Origin: WHSW01 sp963705955
GTDB lineage: Bacteria; Actinomycetota; Thermoleophilia; Solirubrobacterales; 70-9
Direction of reading: 5' to 3'
DNA: 64,000 nucleotides
NCBI GenBank assembly: GCA_963705955.1
Contig: CAVPLH010000006.1
Span: forward strand, 1-64,000
Within the stretch, counting starts at the first letter, position 1, and each line of letters begins with the position of its first letter. The translations under genes and the position numbers were made by a program. This document shows, one piece after another, positions 8,576-17,085 of the stretch. The notes under the pieces are model-generated. The model saw nothing but the letters and a program-made list of their open reading frames with translations, did no database searches and was not told the origin of the DNA.

Positions 8576-9739
8576 TCAGCCTCGGAGCTCCGCCAGTCGC
8601 CCCTCGAGGAAGCGCCGCTCGGCGTCCGAGTGAACGAGCTTCAGCGCGCGGTCATAGGCCGCACGGGCGTCGTCGACGCGATCGAGGCGGCGCAGCAGCT
8701 CGGCGCGGGTCGCGTGCAGGTAGTGATAGCCGTCGAGGTCGAGCGTCTCGACCAGTGCCAGCGCGGCCTCGGACTCGCCCGCCTCGGCGATCGCCGCGGC
8801 CTGGTTGAGCTCGACGACGGCCGAGCCGGTGATCCGGGCGAGCTCGCCGTAGAGCGCCGCGATCTGCGGCCAGTCCTGGGGCTCGTCGGCGTGCAGCGAG
8901 GCGATCGCCGCCTGCAGCACGTACGGACCGCGGCCGCCGAGCGCCAGCGCACGATCGAGGGCGGCGCGGCCGGCTCCGATCTGGTCGAAGTCCCACAGCG
9001 AGCGATCCTGATCGCGGAGCACGACCACCGCGCCGTCGGCGAATCGCGCCTCGCGCCGGGCCTCGTTGATCAGCATCAGCCCCAGGAGTCCGTGCACCTC
9101 GGGCTCGTCCGGCATCAGGTCGGCGAGCGCGTGCCCGAGTCTGATCGCCTCGGCCGCGAGGTCGCCGCGGCCCCCGTAGCCCTCGTTGAAGATCAGGTAC
9201 ACGACCGCGAGCACCGCGGCGAGGCGGTCGGGAAGCAGGTGGGCGGGCGGGACGCGAAACGGGATCGCTGCGGTCCTGATCTTGCTCTTCGCGCGGACCA
9301 GCCGCTTGGCCATCGTCGCCTCGGGAACGAGAAACGCGCGGGCGATCTCGTCCGTCCTCAGCCCGCCCAGCGTTCGCAGCGTGAGCGCGACCTGGGCGTC
9401 GAGTGAGAGCGCCGGATGGCAGCACGTGAAGACGAGCTCGAGCCGTTCGTCCGGGATCGTCGTCTCGTCCACATCCACCTCCATCGTTTGCGGCACGTCG
9501 AGCAGGCGGGCCTTCGCCGCGAGCGTGCGGTCGCGGCGGATCCGGTCGATCGCGCGGTTGCGCGCCGTGGTCACGAGCCAGGCGCGGGGGTTGTCCGGCG
9601 TGCCATCGCGTGGCCAGCGCTCGGCTGCGACCGCGAACGCCTCCTGCGCGGCTTCCTCGGCGAGCTCGAAGTCGCCGAGGAAGCCGATCAGGCTGGCGAG
9701 GACGCGGCCCCACTCGTCGCGGAAGACCTGCTCGAGGAT
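8576..9739 (-). CDS. ECF42-type RNA polymerase sigma factor with long C-terminal helical extension; start unclear
   Basis: Sigma region 2 (GDFELAEEAAQEAF to TARNRAIDRIRR) and region 4 (LRTDEIARAFLVPEATMAKRL) are followed by a roughly 200-residue TPR-like C-terminal domain containing FNEGYGG, typical of ECF42 sigma factors. These factors are usually encoded beside a YCII/DGPF protein, as here. Coding sequence extends to about 9739-9745, where it overlaps the YCII stop, but no ATG, GTG or TTG is in frame there; the first is GTG 9574, inside region 2. A rare ATC/ATA start or a small indel is possible. There is no classic anti-sigma gene, so the extension probably controls activity. Confidence 0.85.
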   Translation of the reverse strand: MLEQVFRDEWGRVLASLIGFLGDFELAEEAAQEAFAVAAERWPRDGTPDNPRAWLVTTARNRAIDRIRRDRTLAAKARLLDVPQTMEVDVDETTIPDERLELVFTCCHPALSLDAQVALTLRTLGGLRTDEIARAFLVPEATMAKRLVRAKSKIRTAAIPFRVPPAHLLPDRLAAVLAVVYLIFNEGYGGRGDLAAEAIRLGHALADLMPDEPEVHGLLGLMLINEARREARFADGAVVVLRDQDRSLWDFDQIGAGRAALDRALALGGRGPYVLQAAIASLHADEPQDWPQIAALYGELARITGSAVVELNQAAAIAEAGESEAALALVETLDLDGYHYLHATRAELLRRLDRVDDARAAYDRALKLVHSDAERRFLEGRLAELRG

Positions 9740-9741
9740 CG

Positions 9742-10101
9742 TTATCGCTCCACGACCGGGCGCACCTCCACGGCGCCCCCCATGCGGGCCGCCGGAACTC
9801 GCGACGCGAGCTCGATCGCGGCGTCGAGGTCGTCGGCCTCGAACAGCAGCCAGCCGCCGAGCGCCTCCTTGGTGGCGACGAACGGCCCGTCGGTCGTCAG
9901 GGTCTTGTCGTCCTGAACCCGGACGGTCGTCGCGGCCTCGGGGGGCTGGAGCTGGAAGTCCGACGGGGTGACCCCGGGCGTCTCGTTGATCGCCTTGTAG
10001 TCGGCGTAGACCGAGTTCCTCTCGTCCTCGGAGAGCTTCTCCCAGTCGTCGCTATAGGGCGTCGGCGCGTCGCCTTGATGGATCAGCAGCACGTACTTCA
10101 T
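9742..10101 (-). CDS. YCII-related (DGPF) domain protein
   Basis: The 119-residue protein starts MKYVLLIHQGD and contains TTDGPFVATKEALGG, the DGPF signature of YCII-like proteins, which have a dimeric alpha/beta ferredoxin-like fold. The ribosome site AGGAGG is well placed before ATG 10101. Its stop overlaps the start region of the ECF42 sigma gene, so both are co-expressed. In ECF42 systems such DGPF genes are the known partners or targets of the sigma factor. Any enzymatic activity is unproven. Confidence 0.88.
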   Translation of the reverse strand: MKYVLLIHQGDAPTPYSDDWEKLSEDERNSVYADYKAINETPGVTPSDFQLQPPEAATTVRVQDDKTLTTDGPFVATKEALGGWLLFEADDLDAAIELASRVPAARMGGAVEVRPVVER

Positions 10102-10224
10102 CGCTTCCTCCTTTGTTGGAATGGTCGCGCAAGAGACGAACGGGAAGCGAGGAAATGGACACCGCGCGCGGAACGCCGGGCGAAAGGAGGGTCGCGACCT
10201 CGAACACCGGAATGCCCTCTGTGC

Positions 10225-11013
10225 CTAGGTCGTCTTGATCAGGCCACCGTCGATCAGGTAGTTGGCCCCGGTGACGTTGCCGAGCCGCTCCGACGCCAGC
10301 AGCGTGATCAGCGTGGCGACCTCCTCGGGCGTCGTGAAGCGGCCCGTGGCAAAACCGCCGATCCCGGCGACGATCGTCTCACGGGCCGTATCTGCATCGA
10401 CTCCGGTCGCCTTTGCCACCGTTTCGGCGACGCCGTGCTCGCCGAGCCAGAGGTCGGTGGCGACGGGCCCGGGTGAAACCGCGTTGACCCGGATCCCGAG
10501 TGGCCCGAATTCCTGCGACAGCGTCTTGGTGAGATTGACGAGAGCCGCCTTCGCGGCGCCGTAGTCGATCGTCGCCGCGTCGGGCTGAAAGAAGGCGTTG
10601 ACCGAGGCGACGTTGACGATCGCCCCGCCGCCTTGCTCGACCATCTGCGCCAGCGCCGCTCGGCTGGCTCGCACGGCAATGAAGAAGTTCATCTGCATCG
10701 CCCACTCGAACTCCTCGTCGCTCGTCCCCAGGAACCCATCGGAGCGCATCCGCACGGCGCCGACGTTGTTGACCAGCACGTCGAGGCGGCCGTGTTCGTC
10801 GATTGCGCTTCGAATCAACCGCGCCGGCCCGTCTGGCTCCGACAAGTCGACGGCTATGGGGGAGATGCCGTCGAGCCCGTCGAGCGTTCCCGTGGTCCGC
10901 GATCCGGCGACGACGAGGGCGCCCTCGTCTGCGAACGCCTTGCTGACGGCCAAGCCGATGCCCTTACCTGCCCCCGTGACGACCGCAACCTTGCCGGTGA
11001 GCTCGAGGTCCAT
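10225..11013 (-). CDS. SDR-family oxidoreductase
   Basis: A classical 262-residue short-chain dehydrogenase. The cofactor motif TGAGKGIG is at residues 13-20, NNVG near 80, and the catalytic Ser of NVASVNAFF together with YGAAK near 150. ATG 11013 is preceded by GAGGAG and fits the family start. The reading frame upstream is open but not homologous. It is a single gene with no partner to show its substrate. The Arg after the second strand (AGSRTTG) suggests NADP(H), which is an inference. Confidence 0.9.
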   Translation of the reverse strand: MDLELTGKVAVVTGAGKGIGLAVSKAFADEGALVVAGSRTTGTLDGLDGISPIAVDLSEPDGPARLIRSAIDEHGRLDVLVNNVGAVRMRSDGFLGTSDEEFEWAMQMNFFIAVRASRAALAQMVEQGGGAIVNVASVNAFFQPDAATIDYGAAKAALVNLTKTLSQEFGPLGIRVNAVSPGPVATDLWLGEHGVAETVAKATGVDADTARETIVAGIGGFATGRFTTPEEVATLITLLASERLGNVTGANYLIDGGLIKTT

Positions 11014-11223
11014 CTGATTCGCTCCTCTGGAGATTTGGAAGGAGAGCGTAGATCCTGACGCCGCTGGCCCGATGTTGTGATCGGGTGTCAACCCGGTTGC
11101 CGGACGGTCAAACGAGGCGGCCCGCGATCGGCGGCGGGCGAAGCGTCAACGACCTGCCGGCGCAGCCACAGGGCGCCGCCTGCTCGCCCGGCGCCGACTC
11201 AGAAGGCGAGATACTGGCCGGCG

Positions 11224-11627
11224 ATGTCGCAGCAGAACGTTGAGATCGTGCGCGAGGTCTACGACGGCTGGATGCGCGGCGACTTCTCCGCCGGTGACGC
11301 GTTCGATCCGGAGATCGAGTTCGTGATGACCGATTGGCCCGAAGGGACGACGGTCCATGGCCTCGAGGCGATGGCGCGAGCGTGGCAAGCGTCGCTCAAC
11401 GCCTGGGAGGACTTCCGGGCCGCGCCTGGTGAGATCTTCGACGCGGGCGAGCACGTCGTCGTCGTCACCCACGTCACCGCCCGCGGCAGAAGCAGCGGCA
11501 TCGAGACGAAGGCGAGCACGGCGACGATGTGGACCCTGGATGCCGGCAAGGTCATTCGGCTGGCGCTGTACTGGGACGGCGCGAAGGCCCTCGAAGCCGC
11601 CGGGCTGCGGCGTTCATCTCCGACTGA
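11224..11627 (+). CDS. SnoaL/NTF2-like domain protein, stop probably lost by a one-base shift
   Basis: The family match runs from MSQQNVEIVREVYDGWMRGD to ALEAAGLR at about 11615, about 131 residues, the normal length for this cone-shaped alpha+beta fold. The annotated frame then stays open to 11952 with Arg/Pro-rich sequence. A one-base shift would instead give FISD and a stop at 11625-11627, just before a strong hairpin. The end given here assumes that shift. Such proteins are small-molecule isomerases, hydrolases or binding proteins; the substrate is unknown. Confidence 0.65.
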
Positions 11628-12289
11628 GTTTCAGGCCTCGGTAGGCAAGGGGCGCCCGGCCGGGCGGAGAGACGCCCCGCTGAACTGCGGGTGCGCAGCG
11701 CCGCCGCCGCCTCGAGCGCTTTCAGCTCAGCCCGAAGCGCGGGCACGAACACGCAATCCGGCTCGGTGCTCTCGATCGTCGTCACGCTCTCTTCGTAGTG
11801 CCTCGTCATGGCCTCAACCGTCGTCCCGATGCGCGCCTCGATCGAGTCCCCAAATCGGTCGACTCCCCGCGCCAGCCCGCGGATGTCGGAGAGCTTGTCG
11901 GCAGCGAAGATCGTCACCGCCCGAGCTCCTGCCGCCCCGACCTGCTCCCTGAGCGCCTCCTTGCGGTTCCCGAACGACTCGATCGTGGCGTCCTCGGTGA
12001 GCGCGAGAACGAGGGCGCAGACGTCGTCGTCCATCTCGGTGCGCAGCTTGTCCTCAGCGAGCGTGCCCCGCTCGACAGCATCGTGCAGCAGCCCGGCGGC
12101 GACCAGGCGCTCATCGAACCCGGCTGCCTGGAGTAGCCCGCCGACCTCCGTCACGTGCTCGAGAAACGGGGTCCCGTCCGTGGCGCGCCGCTGATCGCCG
12201 TGGGCCTCCGCGGCCAACGCGTGGGCGCGCACGAGCAACTCGGACTCGGCGACCCACGTGGGTACAACCGCTTGCGGTTGGATCGACAA
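11552..12289 (-). CDS. HD-domain protein (RelA/SpoT-hydrolase-like), 3' end uncertain
   Basis: The core reads HALAAEAHGDQRRATDGTPFLEH, then LLHDAVERG (the HD pair) and FAADKLSDIRGL, the order seen in (p)ppGpp-hydrolase-type HD domains. It is about 245 residues if TTG 12289 is the start. Homology begins near 12235, and no good ATG is present. A hairpin at 11649-11678 lies inside the last 40 codons, so the true stop may be upstream of it and lost by an indel. A metal-dependent phosphohydrolase on nucleotides is likely; the exact substrate is unknown. Confidence 0.7.
   Translation of the reverse strand: MSIQPQAVVPTWVAESELLVRAHALAAEAHGDQRRATDGTPFLEHVTEVGGLLQAAGFDERLVAAGLLHDAVERGTLAEDKLRTEMDDDVCALVLALTEDATIESFGNRKEALREQVGAAGARAVTIFAADKLSDIRGLARGVDRFGDSIEARIGTTVEAMTRHYEESVTTIESTEPDCVFVPALRAELKALEAAAALRTRSSAGRLSARPGAPCLPRPETQSEMNAAARRLRGPSRRPSTAPAE
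11649..11678. terminator. Bidirectional hairpin between convergent genes
   Basis: GGGGCG and CGCCCC pair as outer arms around a GC-rich centre holding CCCGGCCGGG. It sits between the conserved ends of the SnoaL and HD genes, where a shared terminator would be expected. It conflicts with the longer open frames crossing it. Confidence 0.45.
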
Positions 12290-12483
12290 ACTGCCCCTTT
12301 CTCTCGCCGGCCGTGCACCGGGCACCGGCTCGGACCGCCTCCGACTGAGGAGGCGGTCACCGGACGTTAACAAGTCCCAATTTGCGGCGAACGGGCCGGG
12401 TTTGAGCTGATGCAGCCGACGATCCCGATGCGCGCCGCTGAGGACGTCAGATGGCGTCGGCAACGGCTCCTTGTCGAGCTTCA

Positions 12484-13338
12484 CTAGGCGGGGACCGCCG
12501 AGGCGCTCCAGACGCCGGTTGCGGCGGCGTCACGCGCGTAGTCGGCGAAGTCGCGCGGCTCGCGGCCGAGGGCGCGCTCGACGCCGTCGGTCACGTGGGA
12601 GTTGCGACCGTCGAGGACCTCGGAGAACAGGTAGCTGAGCAGGTCGATCACGTCGCCCGGCACGCCCTGTTCGGCGGCGCCCGCAGCGTGCTCCTCGATC
12701 GAGATCGGCGAGTACCGGATCTCGCGACCGGCCGCCCTGGAGATCTCGTCGACCGCCTCGGCGAACGTCAGCGCCCGCGGCCCGGTCAGCTCGTAGAGCC
12801 GACCCACGTGCCCCTCCTCGGTGAGCGCCGCGACCGCGACATCGGCGATGTCGTCGACGTCGACGAACGGCTCGGGCACCTCGCCGGCCGGCAGGGCCAC
12901 CTCGCCGCTCAGCACGTAATCGAGCAGGTAGTCCTCGCTGAAGTTCTGGGCGAACCACGTCGAGCGCACGATCGTCAGCTCGGCGCCGGAGTCGCGCACG
13001 GCCTGCTCGGCCCGCTCGGCCTCGGGCTCGCCACGGCCGGAGAGGAGCACCAGACGCGGCACCCCGCGGCTGACGGCCAGCTCGGCGAACGCGCCGACCG
13101 TTTCCGCGGCGCCCGGGACCGCGACGTCCGGGTAGTAGGAGACGTACACCGACCCCACGCCGTGCAACGCGGTCGCCCAGGTCGAGCGGTCCTCCCAATC
13201 GAACGGCGGCTCGCCGGAGCGAGACCCGATTCGCACCGGGCGGCCCCTCGCCTCGAGCCGCTGCGCGACCCGACGGCCGGTCTTGCCGGTGCCCCCGAGC
13301 ACGAGCGTCGGCTTGATCTCTTGCGTCTGTTCATCCAT
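12484..13338 (-). CDS. NmrA-like NAD(P)-binding protein
   Basis: This atypical SDR has 284 residues with GGTGKTGRRVAQRL at residues 15-28, LLSGRGE near 99 and the substrate-region motif RSTWFAQNFSE. The catalytic YxxxK is absent, as in the NmrA/quinone-oxidoreductase-2 group, so redox sensing or quinone reduction is possible. ATG 13338 follows AAGGAGG. The gene is divergent from a TetR regulator, with a good promoter between them, and is probably its target. Confidence 0.85.
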   Translation of the reverse strand: MDEQTQEIKPTLVLGGTGKTGRRVAQRLEARGRPVRIGSRSGEPPFDWEDRSTWATALHGVGSVYVSYYPDVAVPGAAETVGAFAELAVSRGVPRLVLLSGRGEPEAERAEQAVRDSGAELTIVRSTWFAQNFSEDYLLDYVLSGEVALPAGEVPEPFVDVDDIADVAVAALTEEGHVGRLYELTGPRALTFAEAVDEISRAAGREIRYSPISIEEHAAGAAEQGVPGDVIDLLSYLFSEVLDGRNSHVTDGVERALGREPRDFADYARDAAATGVWSASAVPA

Positions 13339-13377
13339 GGTGCCTCCTTTGTGTCTGGACGGAGAATCTAGATGCAG

Positions 13378-13405
13378 AGTCTATACCAATCGTCTGAGAT
13401 GTCAA
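13378..13405 (-). promoter_or_regulatory. Sigma-70-like promoter of the NmrA-like gene
   Basis: On the minus strand TTGACA (13405-13400) and TAGACT (13383-13378) are separated by 16 nt, about 40 nt before the start codon. The 8-bp palindrome ATCTAGAT at 13366-13373 lies just downstream and could be part of a TetR operator. Confidence 0.5.
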
Positions 13406-13428
13406 GTCCGGCGGTTATGCTTGGCGGT

Positions 13429-14031
13429 ATGGCGACACGGACCTACTCACGTCGGCGAGGGAGTCCGGCGAGCGTCGATCTCGTCCTCGATGCTGCCGAG
13501 CGGCTGATCCGGGAGAACGCGTTCCACTCCGCGACCATGGACGAGCTCGCCGCGGCCGCCGGGGTCTCGCGGGCCACGGTCTTCAACCGCTTCGGCTCGA
13601 AGCTGGGCGTGCTGCAGGCGCTCTACACGCGCTGCATCGAGAGCCCGGAGATGGAGGCGATCCGCGCGGCGCTCGCGATCGAAGACCCGGTGGTGGCGCT
13701 CGAGGCACTGATCGAGGCGACCTGCGCCATGTGGGAGGCCCACGGCTTCATCCAGGAGCAGCTCCAGGCGATCGTCGTCCTGGAGCCTGACGCGAGCACG
13801 CTCGTCGAGCAGCAGAAGGACGAACAGCGCGCCGACCTTCGGGATCTGACGCGGCGCTTGGATCGGGCCGATCGGCTGCGTCACGGACTCGGCGAGGCCC
13901 GAGTCACCGCGACGCTGCACATGCTGACCAGCCTGGAGTCCTTCGTCTGGCTGCGGCGCGAGTACGACCTTTCCCTGCGGCAGACGCGCAACACGATCGC
14001 CGAGCTCGCGCGACTCCTTCTCCGCAGCTGA
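13429..14031 (+). CDS. TetR-family transcriptional regulator
   Basis: The 200-residue protein has a canonical TetR DNA-binding domain at residues 15-62: AAERLIRENAF, then ATMDELAAAAGVSRATVFNRFGSK split over the helix-turn-helix. The helical ligand domain follows. ATG 13429 gives the standard N-terminus with an Arg-rich arm; in-frame ATGs at 13372 and 13399 would add residues inside the promoter. It is divergent from the NmrA-like gene and probably represses it. Confidence 0.92.
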   Translation: MATRTYSRRRGSPASVDLVLDAAERLIRENAFHSATMDELAAAAGVSRATVFNRFGSKLGVLQALYTRCIESPEMEAIRAALAIEDPVVALEALIEATCAMWEAHGFIQEQLQAIVVLEPDASTLVEQQKDEQRADLRDLTRRLDRADRLRHGLGEARVTATLHMLTSLESFVWLRREYDLSLRQTRNTIAELARLLLRS

Positions 14032-14118
14032 TCGAGAGCCTGTCGGAGGAGCGATGTCCGCCGCTACGGGCGGCGGGCGGACGAGCGCCGCACGTCGCCG
14101 CTCGGGCGTGGCCCGCGA

Positions 14119-14571
14119 CTACCGCTCCTCGCCATTCAGCTCAACCCGGATCGTCAGTAGATCCGTCTGCATGACCCGTACGGTCGCCGCACTAAGCCTC
14201 GCGATCGGGTGCCTCGAGGCGATCGAGCGCAGTCGCTCTCGTGGATCATCGTCGGGGACGAGCCGGGCGGTGCCCTCGCGCCATCGTCGGCCGATGCGAA
14301 GCCGGACATGGGGATTCGCCTCGATGTTCCTGACATAGCTCGCCCGGCGGCCGTGCTCGGCGACGATCCAGAAGACGCCGCCGTCGAGGCCGTTGGTAAC
14401 CGGGTTGCGTCTCGGCCGCCCGGACTTGCGGCCGGTCGTCTCGAGGATCGCAATCCCCGGGGCCGGAAGCCCGAGACGAAACAGCCCGCGGACGACGGGG
14501 TTGACCAGGTACTTCGCCGTCCCGCTGGCAAGCCTGCGCTTCGTCTCATGGCGACTCGGCACGTGGTTCAC
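14119..14571 (-). CDS. Nitroreductase/deazaflavin (F420)-dependent oxidoreductase, DDN family
   Basis: A 150-residue split-barrel protein. The landmarks ILETTGRKSGRPRRNPV, VAEHGRRASYVRNIEANP and VRLRIGRRWREGTARL match Ddn-type F420-dependent reductases. Mycobacterial members reduce quinones and activate nitroimidazoles. The presence of this family implies the host makes coenzyme F420. It stands alone and its physiological acceptor is unknown. Confidence 0.88.
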   Translation of the reverse strand: MNHVPSRHETKRRLASGTAKYLVNPVVRGLFRLGLPAPGIAILETTGRKSGRPRRNPVTNGLDGGVFWIVAEHGRRASYVRNIEANPHVRLRIGRRWREGTARLVPDDDPRERLRSIASRHPIARLSAATVRVMQTDLLTIRVELNGEER

Positions 14572-14664
14572 AACCTATCGCCCCCGGCCGCGATCACTCC
14601 CTTCAGACAGGCTGGACCGGGGCCCTGGCGTGTGCTTCGGTTGTCGCGCAGAAGGTGGTGGGCG

Positions 14665-15054
14665 TTACGTGCTGAGGGCCGCGATCTGGATGAGATTGCC
14701 GCAGGTATCGTCGAGGACGGCGGTCGTCGCGGGGCCGGCCGCCAGCGGCTCTTGTGTGAACCGAACCCCCAACGCCGACAGGCGCTCGTACTCGCGGTGG
14801 ACGTCCTCGACGGCGAACGACGTAAATGGGATCCCGTCCTGAACGAGGGCGTCCTTGAAGGGCTTGGCCGCCGGGTGTTCGTCGGGCTCGAGCAGCAGCT
14901 CGACGCCGTCCGGATCCTCGGGGGAGACGACGGTGAGCCACCGGTGCGCGCCGAGGGGGACCTCGGTCTTCTTCGTGAAGCCGAGCACCTCGGTGTAGAA
15001 CCGGAGCGCCTTGTCCTGGTCGTCGACGAGCACGCTGGTGAGGTTGATCTTCAT
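14665..15054 (-). CDS. VOC (glyoxalase-like) family protein
   Basis: The 129-residue protein has two beta-alpha-beta-beta-beta modules, starting VLVDDQDKALRFYTEVLGF and ending TCGNLIQI. It resembles VOC proteins annotated as glyoxalase- or bleomycin-resistance-like. Its start overlaps the stop of the ArsR gene by 4 nt, forming a regulator-enzyme operon. Possible metal ligands are a His and Glu pair (HRWLTV, GVELLLE). The substrate is unknown. Confidence 0.88.
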   Translation of the reverse strand: MKINLTSVLVDDQDKALRFYTEVLGFTKKTEVPLGAHRWLTVVSPEDPDGVELLLEPDEHPAAKPFKDALVQDGIPFTSFAVEDVHREYERLSALGVRFTQEPLAAGPATTAVLDDTCGNLIQIAALST

Positions 15055-15356
15055 CTGTTCTCCGTTCGGTCACGCCCGAGCCAGCGGTCCGTCAAGGACT
15101 CGAGCGGCCCGGTCTGCAGGTCGTGGAACTTGTAACGGCCCTCCCGTCGGCTCCTGACGAGGCCCGCGTCCTCAAGGACGTCGAGGTGCTGCGAGATCGC
15201 TTGTCGCGTCATCGCGAGCTGATGCTTGGTCGCCAGTCGAGAGCAGAGCTCGAACAGGGTCTGTGCTTCCCGCTCGACCAGTTCGTCGAGGATCTTTCGT
15301 CGCGTGGGATCCGCCAGGGCCTTGAAGACGTCACCCACGCACTTCAGTATAGGCAA
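15051..15356 (-). CDS. ArsR-family helix-turn-helix regulator
   Basis: Of 101 residues, DVFKALADPTRRKILDELVE opens the domain and TRQAISQHLDVLEDAGLVRSRREGRYKFH is the HTH plus wing, split at the turn. This is the ArsR subgroup often paired with VOC or SRPBCC proteins, as here with an ATGA overlap. No metal-binding Cys pair is seen. ATG 15356 is used; GTG 15338, just before GDVFKAL, would be the more typical family start. Confidence 0.88.
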   Translation of the reverse strand: MPILKCVGDVFKALADPTRRKILDELVEREAQTLFELCSRLATKHQLAMTRQAISQHLDVLEDAGLVRSRREGRYKFHDLQTGPLESLTDRWLGRDRTENR

Positions 15357-15455
15357 GTAGTTGCTTGCCTGTCGGGCGGAAGTCCTCCGGTGAGCCCCGG
15401 ACGGTCACTGCAGCGCCGACGCAGGACGGATCGCGGAGCGGCAGCGGCGAGACGG

Positions 15456-15884
15456 TCAGGCAGGGTGTGAGGTCTGCCCGGCGTCCTCCTGCCCGACAGC
15501 CGTGAGGGCTTGCTCCTTTGTGGCGAACTCTTCGACTCGCGCGATCTTCCCCGCACGCACGGTGAACAGCCAAGCCTCCCTGCCCTCGTCGAAGTCCACG
15601 CCGCTGCCCTTGCCACGCCCGCCCCAGCGAAGCAGAGCAAGGACCCGGTCCTCACCGACCGGGATGAGTTCCTGGTGCTGAAACCACATGTCCTCCATCA
15701 CTTCGTCGAAGTGGGACATGAGCTCCCGGACCCCCTCGTGTCCCCTGTAGAGCTGGGCGTCCGGGAGATCCGTCCGGACCTTCCATTCGATCTCGGGGGC
15801 GAGGAAATCCAGGACGGCGACCATCCCGGCTTCTTGCCACGCCTCGAACGCAGCCCGGACGATCTGCACGTTTCGCTCTGACAC
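15456..15884 (-). CDS. SnoaL/NTF2-like domain protein
   Basis: A 142-residue member of the same fold as the gene at 11224: MSERNVQIVRAAFEAW, a long helix, then EIEWKVRTDLPDA and a central strand set with GRGKGSGVDFDEG and a conserved W. No partner gene points to the substrate. It has a normal length and an intact frame. Confidence 0.82.
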   Translation of the reverse strand: MSERNVQIVRAAFEAWQEAGMVAVLDFLAPEIEWKVRTDLPDAQLYRGHEGVRELMSHFDEVMEDMWFQHQELIPVGEDRVLALLRWGGRGKGSGVDFDEGREAWLFTVRAGKIARVEEFATKEQALTAVGQEDAGQTSHPA

Positions 15885-16106
15885 TCGTGCTCACGATATC
15901 CGCGTTCTCCTCCGACTTCGACCCTGGACGCACCCGCGACTCGCTCCCGCTGAGGACGAGGGCAGCTGCGGCGACGTCGGCCCCAACCACACCTAGCCGC
16001 GATCGACCAACGTCCAGCCGAGCAGTCGCGCGGTTCAGCGGGATCGCCCAAGCCGTTGTGCTCAGGAACTGCTCCGCATCCCGGCCGCAGTGGTCCAAAG
16101 GCGAAC

Positions 16107-17060
16107 CTAGTCTGCCGCCCGGTACCGGGCGGCCAATTCGGGGTGCTCACGCAGCCAGGCGTGGAGTCGGCGCAGGCCTTCGCAAAGGCCCGTCGTCGCG
16201 CGCCAACCGAGCACCCGCGCAGCGGCCGACGGGTCAGCCACCCAGGCCGTCGTATCCCATGCGCGCCCGGGCATCGAACCCCACTCGGGCTCGGCGGCTA
16301 CGTCGAATACTTCGCGCGCGGCGGCCACGACCTCGCGCAGCGTCACCTGTCGGCCGCTGCCGACGTTGAACACCGCGCCCGGGTCGTCGAGGGGCATGGC
16401 GGCGGCCCTCACGAAGGCGTCGCACGCGTCGTCGATCCACACGAAGTCTCGCCCTGTCTGCGGGGCGACGAGTGGCGGCCAGCTGCCGTGGAGCGCTCGC
16501 ACGACCAGGGTCGGCATCAGCCGGTCGGGGTCCTCCCACGGCCCATAGACCGAGTAGAGGCGGAGGGTCGGTGCCCGCTGGCCGTGGGTGGCCGCGGCCA
16601 GGCGGCAAAGGTGCGTTCCAGCCGCCTTGGTCACCGCGTAATGCGAGTTGGGCTCGATCCGCTCGCCCTCCGCAGGTGGGTGCCTGCGATAGCCGTATTC
16701 CGACGACGAGCCGGCGTACACGACCGCCTGCGCGTCGACATCGCGGCCGGCCGCCAGGAGCGAGTCGGTGGCCTCGATATTGATCGCCGTCATGGCCCGC
16801 AGGTCCGTCTGCCACGAATAGGCTCCGTGGGCGGCCAGGTGGAAGATCCAGTCGGGGCGATGCTCGCGGACCGCCTCCCTGACACCCTCGGTCCGTGCCA
16901 GGTCCACCTCCACCATCTCGATGCCCTCGCCCGCGTCCTGAAGTCGCCAGGAGGGGCGGCCGGGGCGAACGACGGCTAGGACCTCGTGGCCGGCTGCGCG
17001 TAAGTGACGGGCGAGGTTGGCGCCGACGAACCCGCCGGCGCCGGTGACCAGGGTCCTCAC
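16107..17060 (-). CDS. NAD-dependent epimerase/dehydratase (nucleotide-sugar type)
   Basis: An extended SDR of 317 residues with GAGGFVGANLARHL at residues 7-20, the catalytic YAVTK near 142, an active-site SS pair (YAGSSSEYG) and GRDFVWIDDACDAF typical of sugar-nucleotide epimerases. It is the last gene of a minus-strand set with a GT2 glycosyltransferase 25 nt upstream and a two-subunit transketolase. That suggests it makes or modifies the activated sugar used by this cluster. The exact sugar cannot be read. Confidence 0.88.
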   Translation of the reverse strand: MRTLVTGAGGFVGANLARHLRAAGHEVLAVVRPGRPSWRLQDAGEGIEMVEVDLARTEGVREAVREHRPDWIFHLAAHGAYSWQTDLRAMTAINIEATDSLLAAGRDVDAQAVVYAGSSSEYGYRRHPPAEGERIEPNSHYAVTKAAGTHLCRLAAATHGQRAPTLRLYSVYGPWEDPDRLMPTLVVRALHGSWPPLVAPQTGRDFVWIDDACDAFVRAAAMPLDDPGAVFNVGSGRQVTLREVVAAAREVFDVAAEPEWGSMPGRAWDTTAWVADPSAAARVLGWRATTGLCEGLRRLHAWLREHPELAARYRAAD

Positions 17061-17085
17061 GCCGGCGCGTCGTGGCTGGGCGCGG

